Below, piece after piece: positions 45,068-53,960 of a DNA stretch of 64,000 nt. Location of the stretch: assembly GCF_016722965.1 (NCBI RefSeq), contig NZ_JAEQNB010000006.1:1-64000 (forward strand), given 5' to 3'. Under the pieces are notes generated by a model that was not told where the DNA came from, made no database searches, and saw only the letters and a list, made by a program, of their open reading frames with translations. The stretch's first letter is position 1. Each line of letters opens with the position of its first letter. The position numbers and the translations under genes are program-made. This stretch comes from Tumebacillus amylolyticus (GTDB lineage: Bacteria > Bacillota > Bacilli > Tumebacillales > Tumebacillaceae).

Positions 45068-46009
45068 ATGGAGAAGATGTACTTGATTGACGGCCACGCC
45101 GATATCCTGTATCGAATGGAGAAGGAAGGCCTCGATTTCCACAACCCGAATTCCGGATTGCACTTGGGTTATGATCGACTGGCGAAGGCCGGCATCGATC
45201 TGCAGTTCTTTGTGCTGTTCTCCGGACCTCCGTACACCCCGGAAGAGCAATTGACGATGACCCTCGGCTATATCGACACCTTCTATGAAGTGGTCTGCAA
45301 GCACGGCATCCGTCCGGTGCTCTCGCGTGTTGATCTGCAAAAAAATCTCGAGTTGGGCGTCCGTTCCGGCCTGCTCTCGATCGAAGGCGGCGACCTCCTG
45401 CAAGGAGACATCCGCATCCTGCGCATGATGTATCGAATGGGCGTGCGTGCGATGGGGCTGACGTGGAACAACGGCAACTGCATCGCCGACGGTGTAGGCG
45501 AAGTGGAAGACCGCGGCTTGACTGCCTTTGGCCGACAAGTGGTGCAAGAGATGAACTCTCTGGGCATGGTCGTCGACGTAGCGCATCTGGCTCCGCGCGG
45601 CTTCTGGGACGTGATGGAACTCTCCCAAGCGCCGGTCATCGCTTCTCACGCCAACGCCAGCGCCATTCATGACCACCGTCGCAATTTGACGGACGATCAA
45701 CTGAAAGCGTTGTTCAAAACCAACGGACTGGTCGGCGTCACCTACGTGCCGGCGTTCATCTGCAACGGTCCGGCGTCGATCTCGCATCTCATGCGCCACA
45801 TCGACCACATCCTCTCGCTTGGCGGAGAGAACCACCTCGGTTTCGGCTCGGACTTCGACGGCATCGAAACCACGATGACCGACTTGGAGCACGGCGAGCA
45901 TTACCACCGCTTGATCGAAGCGGTGAACAAAGCATACGGCGACGACGTGACGCGCAAGATATGTGGAGGCAACTTCAAGCGCGTGTTGGAAAGCATTCTG
46001 AAGGAGTAG
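45068..46009 (+). CDS. Membrane dipeptidase (M19 family)
   Basis: A 313-residue amidohydrolase-fold dipeptidase. Zinc-site parts seen are DGHADIL (H10, D12), the bridging Glu in SIEGGDLL (about 108), H in VAHLAPRGFWDVM, HANASAIHDHRRN and the terminal GSDFDGIE. Bacterial members cleave dipeptides, including those with a D-residue at the C-terminal position. No signal peptide, so it is cytoplasmic. It starts with GGGGAG upstream and lies 6 nt before the PHP gene, probably as an operon. Confidence 0.92.
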   Translation: MEKMYLIDGHADILYRMEKEGLDFHNPNSGLHLGYDRLAKAGIDLQFFVLFSGPPYTPEEQLTMTLGYIDTFYEVVCKHGIRPVLSRVDLQKNLELGVRSGLLSIEGGDLLQGDIRILRMMYRMGVRAMGLTWNNGNCIADGVGEVEDRGLTAFGRQVVQEMNSLGMVVDVAHLAPRGFWDVMELSQAPVIASHANASAIHDHRRNLTDDQLKALFKTNGLVGVTYVPAFICNGPASISHLMRHIDHILSLGGENHLGFGSDFDGIETTMTDLEHGEHYHRLIEAVNKAYGDDVTRKICGGNFKRVLESILKE

Positions 46010-46015
46010 GTGCAC

Positions 46016-46864
46016 ATGGCGATTGCAGATTTGCATGCCCACACCACGGCGAGCGACGGCACGTTTACGCCGCGTGAACTGGTGGAGCGGGCTCACCAAA
46101 ATGGCCTCGCAGCGCTTGCGGTCACCGACCACGACACGATGGGCGGACTTCCCGAAGCACAAGCTGCAGGCGCGGAGTTCGGTGTTGAGATCGTGCCGGG
46201 GATTGAACTGAGCACCGTGTTTGAGGGCAAGGAAGTCCATGTCCTCGGCTACTACTACGATCCGACCCATCCGGCGTTGGTCGAGTTGACGACCCAAATG
46301 CGCGAAGACCGTGTCAACCGCATGGAGAAAATGGTCGTCAAACTGCAAGAAGCGGGCATCGACATCACCCGCGAAGAAATCCAAGCAGAAGCGGCGGGAG
46401 CGATCGGCCGCCCGCACTTCGCCCGCGTGTTGATGAAAAAAGGCTATGTCAGCACCATGCCCGAAGCTTTCGAAAAATACTTAGGTTACGGGAAGCCGGG
46501 TTATGTCTCCCGCATGAAGGTCACTCCGGTGCAAGCGGTCGAAGTGGTTCTCGCAGCGGGCGGCGTGCCGGTTGTCGCCCATCCGGGTCTCATCGGCAAA
46601 GACTATCTGTTCGACGAACTCGTGCCGCATGGTCTGATCGGACTGGAAGCGTCTCACCCCGACCACGATGAGGAAAAAAGGCAGCATTACAAAACGCTCG
46701 CTGCCCATCACGGCTTGCTCGCCACCGGAGGCTCCGACTTCCACGGCGGCGGTGCCGAGCATCGCGGAGAGCTGGGTTCTGTCAACGTCCCGCTGGACGT
46801 CGTTCGCCAGTTGCAAGCGAAGTCCGCGTATTTCCAATCGCAAAACAACAACGCCAAAGGGTAA
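46016..46864 (+). CDS. PHP-domain phosphoesterase (RNase AM/TrpH-like)
   Basis: The 282-residue protein carries the four PHP motifs: ADLHAHTTASDGT (about 5-17), VTDHDTMGG, PGIELS and the later HPGLIG and GSDFHG. This matches the YciV/TrpH group that hydrolyses 3',5'-nucleoside bisphosphates or trims RNA 5' ends. ATG at 46016 is chosen over GTG at 46010 because AAGGAG is better spaced. It is probably co-transcribed with the dipeptidase. A terminator follows. Confidence 0.9.
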   Translation: MAIADLHAHTTASDGTFTPRELVERAHQNGLAALAVTDHDTMGGLPEAQAAGAEFGVEIVPGIELSTVFEGKEVHVLGYYYDPTHPALVELTTQMREDRVNRMEKMVVKLQEAGIDITREEIQAEAAGAIGRPHFARVLMKKGYVSTMPEAFEKYLGYGKPGYVSRMKVTPVQAVEVVLAAGGVPVVAHPGLIGKDYLFDELVPHGLIGLEASHPDHDEEKRQHYKTLAAHHGLLATGGSDFHGGGAEHRGELGSVNVPLDVVRQLQAKSAYFQSQNNNAKG

Positions 46865-46873
46865 TTCTGCCGC

Positions 46874-46905
46874 GACCGCCTGTTTCTAACAGGTGGTCTT
46901 TTTTG
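46874..46905 (+). terminator. Rho-independent terminator
   Basis: GACCGCCTGTT pairs with AACAGGTGGTC around TCT, followed by T6. It ends the dipeptidase-PHP operon. Confidence 0.88.
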
Positions 46906-46968
46906 TTTTTGAGGAAAACTACTGCCAAGAAAGAGTTGACTTCGCTATAATGTGAGGGGGAGAACTGG

Positions 46969-47631
46969 ATGCAAATTCCGGTCGGTGTATCGGCAAGGCA
47001 TATCCACCTGAGCCAAGAGCACCTCACCGCGCTGTTTGGTGCCGGCGCTCAGTTGCACCCGAAAAAAGCTCTGTCACAACCGGGGCAGTATGCTTCCGAA
47101 GAAACGGTCGATCTCCAAGGCCCGCGCGGCAAGATCGAACGCGTGCGTGTGCTGGGCCCTGTGCGCCCGGAGACGCAGTTGGAAGTTTCCAAGACCGATC
47201 TGCTCAAACTGGGCATGCAAGCACCGGTACGGGAATCGGGTCAGATCGAAGGTTCGCCCGGTCTCACGATCATCGGGCCGCAGGGACAGGTGCAATTGGA
47301 AAAAGGCGTGATCGTCGCGAAGCGACACGTTCACTTTTCCCCGGACGAGGCTCGGAGGTACGGTGTGCGCGACGGGCAATTCCTGACGCTCCGCACGTCG
47401 GGGGAGCGCGGGTTGATTTTTGAACATGTGTCGGCGCGTGTGTCGCCCAAATACAAGTTGGACTTCCACCTCGACACCGACGAAGCGAATGCCGCCGGTG
47501 TGCAGACCGGAGATGAGGCGGAAGTGATTGAACTGGACGGCTTGCACGAGCAAGAGCATTTCCACGGAAATGAGATTGTTCGTGTGAATTCGAGTCCTAA
47601 AATTGAAAAACCGACGGAATTTGTCAGGTAA
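46969..47631 (+). CDS. PduL-type phosphate acyltransferase (phosphotransacylase)
   Basis: A 220-residue protein of the PduL/PTAC family, which converts acyl-CoA and phosphate to acyl phosphate and CoA. The two zinc-binding repeats are seen as VGVSARHIHLS (about 5-15) and IVAKRHVHFSPDEA (about 109-122). No microcompartment encapsulation peptide is obvious at the N terminus and no shell genes are nearby, so it is probably a cytosolic acetate- or propionate-forming enzyme. GAGGGGG lies before the ATG. mnmH follows 15 nt downstream. Confidence 0.92.
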   Translation: MQIPVGVSARHIHLSQEHLTALFGAGAQLHPKKALSQPGQYASEETVDLQGPRGKIERVRVLGPVRPETQLEVSKTDLLKLGMQAPVRESGQIEGSPGLTIIGPQGQVQLEKGVIVAKRHVHFSPDEARRYGVRDGQFLTLRTSGERGLIFEHVSARVSPKYKLDFHLDTDEANAAGVQTGDEAEVIELDGLHEQEHFHGNEIVRVNSSPKIEKPTEFVR

Positions 47632-47646
47632 TGGAGAATAAAACGC

Positions 47647-48726
47647 ATGGGATTTCATGAATTGGACGCCAAAGAACTTTATGACGTGTCGGGGCGAGTG
47701 TTGATCGATGTTCGCTCACCCGGCGAATTTGCAGAAGGCACGATTCCGGGCGCTGTGAACGTGCCGCTTTTTACCAATGACGAACGGGCGATGATCGGGA
47801 CGGTGTACAAGCAGGAGAGTCCGGCTGCGGCGCGCAGACTCGCGATGCTCACCGTTTCGCCCAAGATTCCGCAGTTGGTGGAACAGATGGAAGAGCTGAT
47901 GAAGCAGGGCGAGTTGGTGATCTTCTGCTGGCGGGGCGGCATGCGCAGTTTTGCGGCTTGCACGTTCATGTCTCTGTTGAAATATGACGTGAAGCGTCTG
48001 CGCGGCGGCTACCGTGCGTATCGCCAACTGGTTTTGGAAGGTCTTGCGGTCTACGATGGGCTGCCGAGCCCGCCGATCGTCCTGCACGGGATGACGGGTG
48101 TGGGCAAGACTCGACTCTTGCTGATGCTCAAAGAGCGCGGGCACCAAGTGCTCGATCTGGAAGGCATGGCGAACCACCGCGGGTCGGTGTTTGGCGCCAT
48201 CGGGCTTGGGAAACCGCACAGCCAAAAAATCTTCGACTCCATGCTCTGGGAATCGATTCGCGAATTGAATCCCGAGAAGCCGATCTTCATGGAAGCGGAG
48301 AGCCGCCGCATCGGGCATTCGGTGATGCCGGAATGGCTGGAACAGGACAAGATCCACGGCCAACACGTGCTGATCGAAGCGTCGCTTGGATCTCGTGTCG
48401 AGCGACTGATGGACGACTACTTGGCGCAAGGCGACCAAGAGGTTTTGAAAAAAGGGCTCAACGACGCGTTGACCTCCATCCAAAAACGCATGCCGCGCGA
48501 TCTCCTTCTGGAGCTGCGGGCGATGCTGGAACAGCAGGAGTATGCCCGTTTCACAGGGCAACTTTTGGAAGGGTATTACGATCCGAAGTACGAGCACAAA
48601 TTGAAAACCTACCAGTCCGAAATGCTCACTGTGGACGCGGACGATCTCGACCGGGCGGTTTTGCGTCTGGAAGTGTTGTCCGATCAGGTGATGCGCGATC
48701 GAATCAAGGGAGAGATACTGTCATGA
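47647..48726 (+). CDS. mnmH: tRNA 2-selenouridine synthase MnmH (SelU)
   Basis: The 359-residue protein has an N-terminal rhodanese domain with the catalytic cysteine in VIFCWRGGMRS (about 96-106). A P-loop domain follows, with HGMTGVGKT (about 146-154) and EAESRRIG. This matches MnmH/YbbB, which geranylates and then selenates 2-thiouridine at the tRNA wobble base. The partner selenophosphate synthetase SelD is not in the window. Its stop overlaps the next start by ATGA, so translation is coupled to the MBL-fold gene. Confidence 0.93.
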   Translation: MGFHELDAKELYDVSGRVLIDVRSPGEFAEGTIPGAVNVPLFTNDERAMIGTVYKQESPAAARRLAMLTVSPKIPQLVEQMEELMKQGELVIFCWRGGMRSFAACTFMSLLKYDVKRLRGGYRAYRQLVLEGLAVYDGLPSPPIVLHGMTGVGKTRLLLMLKERGHQVLDLEGMANHRGSVFGAIGLGKPHSQKIFDSMLWESIRELNPEKPIFMEAESRRIGHSVMPEWLEQDKIHGQHVLIEASLGSRVERLMDDYLAQGDQEVLKKGLNDALTSIQKRMPRDLLLELRAMLEQQEYARFTGQLLEGYYDPKYEHKLKTYQSEMLTVDADDLDRAVLRLEVLSDQVMRDRIKGEILS

Positions 48727-49466
48727 CGATGAAACTGCGAATCTTGGGTGAAACGGGGCCGTTCCCGGCTCCGGGCGGTGCGACGACCGGTCTGTTGCTG
48801 TCTACGGAGGAGGGCAACGTCTTGATCGACTGCGGGAGCGGGGTCGTGTCGGAACTGCTGAAGCATGTCGAGGTCAAAGACATCGACGCGCTGATCGTCA
48901 CGCACCACCACGCGGACCACACGGTCGACATCCCGGTGTTGCGCTACGCCGTGATGATTCACCGCCTGCACGGGCACCGTACCGAGCCTTTGCCGATCTA
49001 CGCCAACAAGGAACCGGCGGCCGACTTCGCGACAATGCCGCTTGAAGACCACGTCAGCGCCATCCCGCTCGATGCGCAGTCGGAAGTGACGCTGTGCGGC
49101 ATCAAGTTTACGTTCACCAACACCGTACACGCCGTCCCGTGCTTGGCCGTGTCCGCCGAGTATCAGGGCAAGCGCTTCGTGTTCTCCGCCGACTCAGGGC
49201 TTTCTGAGAACTTGGAGAAGCTCGCGGAGGGCGCCGACTTTTTCCTCTGTGAAGCGTCGTGGTTGCACAAGGACAAAGGCCCGGACTTCATCGGACACCT
49301 GACTTCCAAGGAAGTCGGTCAGATCGGCAAGCGCCGCAACGTGAAACGACTCTGCCTGACGCATTTCTATCCGGATTACGATCGCACGCTGCTTCAAGCG
49401 GAAGCCGCCGAAGAATTCGGTCGTGAAGTTCTGATCGCAACCAAAGGCGACGTCTACGAAATTTAA
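48723..49466 (+). CDS. MBL-fold metallohydrolase (RNase Z-like group)
   Basis: A 247-residue metallo-beta-lactamase-fold protein with the metal motif THHHADHTVD (HxHxDH, about 59-68), later His in NTVHAVPCLAVS, FSADSGLSE and LTHFYPDY. The pattern is that of RNase Z-like or YhfI-like hydrolases that lack the long exosite. Substrate is unknown. The ATG overlaps the mnmH stop (ATGA), so a link to tRNA metabolism is suggested by position only. An upstream in-frame start within mnmH was rejected. Confidence 0.88.
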   Translation: MTMKLRILGETGPFPAPGGATTGLLLSTEEGNVLIDCGSGVVSELLKHVEVKDIDALIVTHHHADHTVDIPVLRYAVMIHRLHGHRTEPLPIYANKEPAADFATMPLEDHVSAIPLDAQSEVTLCGIKFTFTNTVHAVPCLAVSAEYQGKRFVFSADSGLSENLEKLAEGADFFLCEASWLHKDKGPDFIGHLTSKEVGQIGKRRNVKRLCLTHFYPDYDRTLLQAEAAEEFGREVLIATKGDVYEI

Positions 49467-49470
49467 CCGC

Positions 49471-49507
49471 GAAAAAAACCCCGCGTCTCGTTGGAGACGC
49501 GGGGTTC
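49471..49507 (+). terminator. Rho-independent terminator, bidirectional
   Basis: AACCCCGCGTCTC pairs with GAGACGCGGGGTT around GTTG with A7 upstream. It ends the PduL-MnmH-MBL operon and also the minus-strand small gene that stops at 49525. Confidence 0.88.
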
Positions 49508-49524
49508 GCCTTGTGGGGCGGAAG

Positions 49525-49713
49525 TTACAGCCCGATTTTGTCGTGGAAGTTGCGCTTCCTCGATTTGTGGGTCAAGCTGTGCTTCGGCTGTTGACCGGTC
49601 TGCGATTTGTACTCGCGCGGACGCGGTCTCCCCGCGGGCTTGTACAGTTCGGTGGCGAACTCTTCGTGAGCAAAGTCGACTTTGTTACGGAAGATGTCCT
49701 TGTGGTTCGGCAT
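49525..49713 (-). CDS. Small basic protein, function unknown
   Basis: A 62-residue hydrophilic, strongly basic protein (many Lys, Arg, His) with no hydrophobic segment. The N-terminal part (NHKDIFRNKVDFAHEEFATEL, in parts) is likely helical, the rest disordered. ATG at 49713 follows GGTGGGAG and shares the terminator at 49471-49507. The composition resembles small acid-soluble or nucleic-acid-binding proteins, but no family is recognised. Confidence 0.6.
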   Translation of the reverse strand: MPNHKDIFRNKVDFAHEEFATELYKPAGRPRPREYKSQTGQQPKHSLTHKSRKRNFHDKIGL

Positions 49714-49839
49714 GTGCTCTCCCACCTTTCACCGGATTGGTCTGTACTCGCTAGGTAGAGTATCCATAAAACGCAGGAGACATGCGAAGAAAATTATGCT
49801 AACGTTAAGGTATGGAGTTTTTTTGGAGGGAAGTCAGCT

Positions 49840-50697
49840 ATGATTCGAAAATACCGGGCGCGCGACCGTCAAGCGGTCGTTCAACTGGTCACATCTTGCG
49901 ACCACATGCACCCGCATGACATTCAAAGCGTACTGGACGGAGACACGGTCTACCTGTGCGAGCAGAAGGGCTCTCTAGTAGGCGTTGCAGTCGTCAACGC
50001 AATGGAGCGCACGGTGCTCGGCAAGACGTGTGAACTGTATCTCCTGACGGCTCCTGCAGCCCGTAAGCGCGGCATCGGTCGTACACTGTGGGAGAAAATA
50101 TGGCCGTCCGTCCTTGCCTCCGATCCAGACACAGTCACCGTGCAATACCGACTCGATGAGGGCGACACCCGCGACTTTTTTCAAAAGCGGGGGTTTGAAC
50201 GCTGGTTGACGTTGCATCAGATGCACTATCGGGGCGAGAAGTTCCCGGAGCCGAATCTGCAAGCCCGCCAGTACCAAGACTGTGATTTTGATCAATATGT
50301 ACAGCTCTTGAGCGATGCGTTTTACAACTTGCGGCAAGAAAACGACTGCCACCCGTTCGCACTGGTCGATTCGGTGACGAACCAGTCCCGGTCCTTGTTG
50401 GAACAACACCGGGAGTCTCTCTATGTGTTCACACTCGGGGAGGAGATCATCGGTTCGTTTGCGGTGAAAGGCCCCGCGGAGATCGACGATCTGTTCGTCG
50501 CTCCGACGTTCCAAGGCCAAGGCTTGGGGCGCAAGATCACCCAGTTTGCCGTCAACCGCATGCTCGAACGCGGAGCCAACCCCGTCACGCTGTCCGTCGT
50601 AACCACCAACACCAACGCCTATGACATGTACGAAAGCTTGGGTTTCCAACGCGTGCAGACCTCTGAGATTAGCCGGATGACATTTAAAACACCGTGA
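49840..50697 (+). CDS. GNAT family acetyltransferase, double-domain
   Basis: The 285-residue protein has two GNAT folds. The first (about 1-140) carries AARKRGIGRTLWEKI, an R/QxxGxG/A acetyl-CoA loop. The second (about 145-285) carries PTFQGQGLGRKI and the ending NAYDMYESLGFQRV typical of the last strands. Substrate not predictable. TTGGAGGG precedes the ATG. Monocistronic; a terminator follows. Confidence 0.9.
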   Translation: MIRKYRARDRQAVVQLVTSCDHMHPHDIQSVLDGDTVYLCEQKGSLVGVAVVNAMERTVLGKTCELYLLTAPAARKRGIGRTLWEKIWPSVLASDPDTVTVQYRLDEGDTRDFFQKRGFERWLTLHQMHYRGEKFPEPNLQARQYQDCDFDQYVQLLSDAFYNLRQENDCHPFALVDSVTNQSRSLLEQHRESLYVFTLGEEIIGSFAVKGPAEIDDLFVAPTFQGQGLGRKITQFAVNRMLERGANPVTLSVVTTNTNAYDMYESLGFQRVQTSEISRMTFKTP

Positions 50698-50698
50698 G

Positions 50699-50729
50699 AA
50701 GCCCTATGTTTGTATTGGGGCTTTTTTTT
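50699..50729 (+). terminator. Rho-independent terminator
   Basis: AAGCCC and GGGCTT flank an AT-rich loop, followed by T8. It ends the GNAT gene. Confidence 0.75.
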
Positions 50730-50747
50730 GTTAATTAAAAAAAGGGA

Positions 50748-50777
50748 TTGTCAGGCAGCGGTGGATCTGTTTATAAT
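50748..50777 (+). promoter_or_regulatory. Sigma-A promoter of the siderophore-binding protein gene
   Basis: TTGTCA (50748-50753) and TATAAT (50772-50777) separated by 18 bp. It lies directly upstream of the Fur-like box. Confidence 0.7.
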
Positions 50778-50783
50778 AATCTT

Positions 50784-50802
50784 GCGAATGATAATCATTA
50801 TC
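50784..50802. promoter_or_regulatory. Fur box
   Basis: GCGAATGATAATCATTATC matches the classical 19-bp Fur box GATAATGATAATCATTATC at 17 positions. It covers the transcription start predicted from the promoter, so iron-loaded Fur would block initiation. Confidence 0.88.
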
Positions 50803-50829
50803 AGTCGCGAAAACCAGGAGGAACTTCAG

Positions 50830-51786
50830 ATGATCACCCGACAGAAACAAACAGGGTCGCTGTTGCTTGCGACCGTACTTCTCATGACGACGATGCTAAG
50901 CGGTTGCTCGGCACATCGTGCCGCTTCCAAAGATGTTGAGAACCCGGGCGATCAACCTCAAGCCGTGGAGAAGACGGTACACAACTTGTGGGAGGACACT
51001 TCGATTACCGGGACACCCAAGCGTGTGGTTTCGCTTGATTTCTCGTTGACGGACGCGTTGACGGCATTGGGCGTGCAACCGACCGGAGTCGCCGGTACCG
51101 GGCAGACGCAGGTCCCCGAATACATCCAAGATAGAATCCAAGGCTTTACCTACGTGGGCGAGCGCAACGATCCGAATTTGGATCTGATTCGTTCGATCAA
51201 GCCGGACCTCATCCTCGCCGACCCCGACCGTAGCAAGAACGTCAAGGCTCCGCTTCAATCGATCGCGCCGACTCTCGCGCTCAACGACTCTTCGTACCAA
51301 GAAATGATTGAGAACTTGATCGTGCTCGGCGACGTGCTCGACCGCAAGGAGCAAGCGGAGAAAGCCAAGCAAGAACTTTTGACGAAGATCTCCTCCGTCA
51401 AGTCGAAAGTCGAAGGCAATCCGACCGTGTTGGTGGTCGGCGGTTTCGGAGACGATCTCACCGTGTGGCTGTCCAATTCTTTTGTCGGCTCGCTGTTGAA
51501 GGACGTCGGTCTGACCTACGAGATGCCCGGTCAGAAAATCGACAATCTGGGCGGCAACGATGTCTCCGTTTTGACGATGGAGCAATTGGCGCAAATGGAC
51601 CCGGACTATCTGTTCTTCTACGGTGAATCGTTGCTCTACCGGGACGACCCGCTCTACCAGAACCTCAAATCGGTCAAAAATCACCACTTGCTCGAAGTGG
51701 ATCGCAACCTGTGGTCTCGTGGTCGGGGTCCGATTGCGGCGGGAAAAATCCTCGATGAAGCCTTGCCGTTGCTAACTTCGAAGTAG
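50830..51786 (+). CDS. Iron-siderophore ABC transporter substrate-binding lipoprotein
   Basis: A 318-residue class III binding protein. The type II signal peptide ends in lipobox LSGC (cysteine at about 25). The mature protein has the two-lobed FepB/FhuD fold: TPKRVVSLDFSLTDALTALG, DLIRSIKPDLILAD and the C-terminal KSVKNHHLLEVDRNLWSRGRGPIAA (in parts), typical of Fe-hydroxamate/carboxylate siderophore receptors. ATG at 50830 has AGGAGGA upstream; longer frames were rejected. It is under the Fur box. FecCD permease and ATPase genes are not in the window, so they must be elsewhere. Confidence 0.92.
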   Translation: MITRQKQTGSLLLATVLLMTTMLSGCSAHRAASKDVENPGDQPQAVEKTVHNLWEDTSITGTPKRVVSLDFSLTDALTALGVQPTGVAGTGQTQVPEYIQDRIQGFTYVGERNDPNLDLIRSIKPDLILADPDRSKNVKAPLQSIAPTLALNDSSYQEMIENLIVLGDVLDRKEQAEKAKQELLTKISSVKSKVEGNPTVLVVGGFGDDLTVWLSNSFVGSLLKDVGLTYEMPGQKIDNLGGNDVSVLTMEQLAQMDPDYLFFYGESLLYRDDPLYQNLKSVKNHHLLEVDRNLWSRGRGPIAAGKILDEALPLLTSK

Positions 51787-51811
51787 GAGTGTGTAACTTT
51801 CGCTTAAAACA

Positions 51812-51856
51812 AAATAAGAGGGTGAGAAATGCTTCTCGACCTCTTATTTATTTTTG
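51812..51856 (+). terminator. Rho-independent terminator
   Basis: AAATAAGAGG pairs with CCTCTTATTT around a loop that itself holds GAGAA/TTCTC, followed by ATTTTT. It separates the binding-protein gene from the synthetase operon. Confidence 0.85.
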
Positions 51857-51992
51857 CCTTAAACGTTTGATTTTACATTAGGAACCCGTTACAATGATGT
51901 AAGATTATGCAAATGTGCATGAAGTTGATGCGTTGATTGTGAGTTAGATTGCAGGTATCCGTGGGTTAACAGACAAACGAGGTGAGGCAGAA

Positions 51993-53939
51993 ATGACGGA
52001 TGCAGTTGTGATAAAGGAACGGATGGATGCCGAAGAAGATCGAATCTGGCAGCATCTGCGAGTCGCGCGGCCCGAGGTCGCCCATGAGTTTCTGAAGTTG
52101 ATTCCGGCGGGACGGAGAGGCATTCTGCACCGCTTGGTGCAAGCGATTGTCCGTGAGAACATCGCCGGGCTTGGAGGGCGCAGCACTTGGCGAGAGCAAG
52201 ATTCCCGCCTGGTGATCCAACTTGCCGCAGGAGCGAAGTTGGAGGTCCCGGTCGCGGGCCGACATACACTGGGTCGATTCGATCTGGGCGAGGGAGACGT
52301 GCAGGTGACTTCCGCGAGTGGAGAGGTTCATCGAATCGACCATCCCGCCCACGTCATCGATTTGCTGGAAAATGAGGGCCTGCCCTCGGGAAGTCTCGTG
52401 CGGTTCCGCGAAGAGATGCAGAACAGCGCAGCCAACCTCGCTTTGGCGCTGGCCGGTGCGAAGTTTCGAAAGCAAGAGGTCGTTCGAGAAGCCAAGGTGG
52501 TCGGAAGCAACACGGCGCTTGAGTACGCGGCGTATTGGAAAGCGGTGGACGGCACGTTCTCACCGCTGGCCTTTTTCGAACAATGGGTGGTGGAGGGTCA
52601 TCCTCTGCATCCGGGTGCCAAGATCAAGATGGGCCTCGACGTTGCCGACGTTTTGCGCTACTCACCGGAATGGGGGGCCACGCCGGGCGTTGTGCCGATC
52701 GCCGTACGCAAGGACGCCTGCCGATACATCTCCTTTGCAGACAAGAGCCCCGGCGACATACTTTTGGCGGAGCATCCGGGCTTGGAGGGCTTGATGACAG
52801 CCAAGTTGACGGAAAAAGGTCTGAATCCGGACGACTACGAACTGATCCCGATGCATCCGTGGCAGTACGACCACACGTTGCCCGCTCTGTATCGGAAGGC
52901 TTTGGAGTCGGGTGAGGTTGTTCCGCTCCCCGAGTTTCGCATTCGCACACATGCTTTGATGTCGTTCCGTTCGCTCGCACCGTTTCAGACGCGCGGGTCG
53001 GGCAAGCACCATATCAAAACGGCGGTCAACATTCAGACCACGGGAGCGGTACGCACCGTCTCGCCGAACTCCGCCCAGAACGGGCCGTTGCTTTCTCGAA
53101 TTTTGCGAATTGTCCAAGATCGCGAGCAATCCTTCGGCGGACGCTTTAGGATTCTGACAGAGGAAGTCGGCGTCTACTACCGTCCCTCGGGGGTTGAAGA
53201 CGCCCTGCTTGGCAAAAACCTCGCCTCGATCTTGCGCGAGAACCCGGAGAACCACGTGGGGGAAAGCGAACTCGCGATGCCGGGTTCGGCACAGCTCGCC
53301 GTGTCTCCGGTCAGCGGGAAGCTGATCGTGGGCGAATTGATCGAAGCGTTTGCGTCCAAGCGCGGGTACACCGACTTGCAGGAAGCGGCGGCAGCTTGGA
53401 TGCAGGAGTACGCAGAGGTTGCGCTGCCCGGTTTTTTGACGGTGATGAGCCGGTACGGCATCTCCTTGGAAGGGCATTTGCAGAACAGCGTCGCCGTCTT
53501 CCACGAAGGGGTGCCGGTTCGGATGATCGTCCGCGACTTTGGCGGAGTGCGTATCTTGCGAGAACGGATCGCTCGTCAGGAGTTGCACGCAGAATTTTAC
53601 CCCGGTTCGGCTACGGTGATCGACGATGTGGAAGACATGCGCAATAAAATCTACTACCCGGTGTTTCAAAACCACTTCGGCGAGCTGATTTTAAGCGTCG
53701 TCCGAGCGGTGGGAGTGGAGGAAAAGCGGCTCTGGCAGTCGGTGGCTGCCGTGTGCCGTCGTGTGTTCCACGAGATGAAGCAAGAGTCGGGAAGCATCGG
53801 GCAACAGGCGGCCGACGACGAAGCGGCGCTGTTCGCACCGACCTTGGATTTGAAAGCGATGGCGACGATGCGGATCTTGGGCGATGTGACGACGTACACA
53901 TTTGCTTCTGTGCCAAACCCGATGGCAGATTTTTACTAA
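51993..53939 (+). CDS. IucA/IucC family NIS siderophore synthetase (first)
   Basis: The 648-residue enzyme belongs to the NRPS-independent siderophore synthetases, which adenylate a carboxylate (usually citrate or 2-oxoglutarate) and join it to an amine or alcohol. Family marks are HPLHPGAKIKMGL (about 209-221), MHPWQYDHTLP, the SFRSLAPFQTRGSGKHHIKTAVNIQTTGAVRT region (ATP site, in parts) and EGHLQNSVAVFHEGVPVRMIVRDFGGVRI (in parts) with the catalytic-type HxQN. It ends in the FhuF-like C-terminal part. GAGGTGAGG precedes the ATG. It is followed 21 nt later by a second synthetase. Confidence 0.93.
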   Translation: MTDAVVIKERMDAEEDRIWQHLRVARPEVAHEFLKLIPAGRRGILHRLVQAIVRENIAGLGGRSTWREQDSRLVIQLAAGAKLEVPVAGRHTLGRFDLGEGDVQVTSASGEVHRIDHPAHVIDLLENEGLPSGSLVRFREEMQNSAANLALALAGAKFRKQEVVREAKVVGSNTALEYAAYWKAVDGTFSPLAFFEQWVVEGHPLHPGAKIKMGLDVADVLRYSPEWGATPGVVPIAVRKDACRYISFADKSPGDILLAEHPGLEGLMTAKLTEKGLNPDDYELIPMHPWQYDHTLPALYRKALESGEVVPLPEFRIRTHALMSFRSLAPFQTRGSGKHHIKTAVNIQTTGAVRTVSPNSAQNGPLLSRILRIVQDREQSFGGRFRILTEEVGVYYRPSGVEDALLGKNLASILRENPENHVGESELAMPGSAQLAVSPVSGKLIVGELIEAFASKRGYTDLQEAAAAWMQEYAEVALPGFLTVMSRYGISLEGHLQNSVAVFHEGVPVRMIVRDFGGVRILRERIARQELHAEFYPGSATVIDDVEDMRNKIYYPVFQNHFGELILSVVRAVGVEEKRLWQSVAAVCRRVFHEMKQESGSIGQQAADDEAALFAPTLDLKAMATMRILGDVTTYTFASVPNPMADFY

Positions 53940-53960
53940 GAGCAAGAAAGGACACCTAAG

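Noticed and set aside
51857-51992. Fur box before the NIS synthetase operon
   Set aside because: No stretch resembles the 19-bp Fur box closely enough, although regulation by iron is expected from the function.
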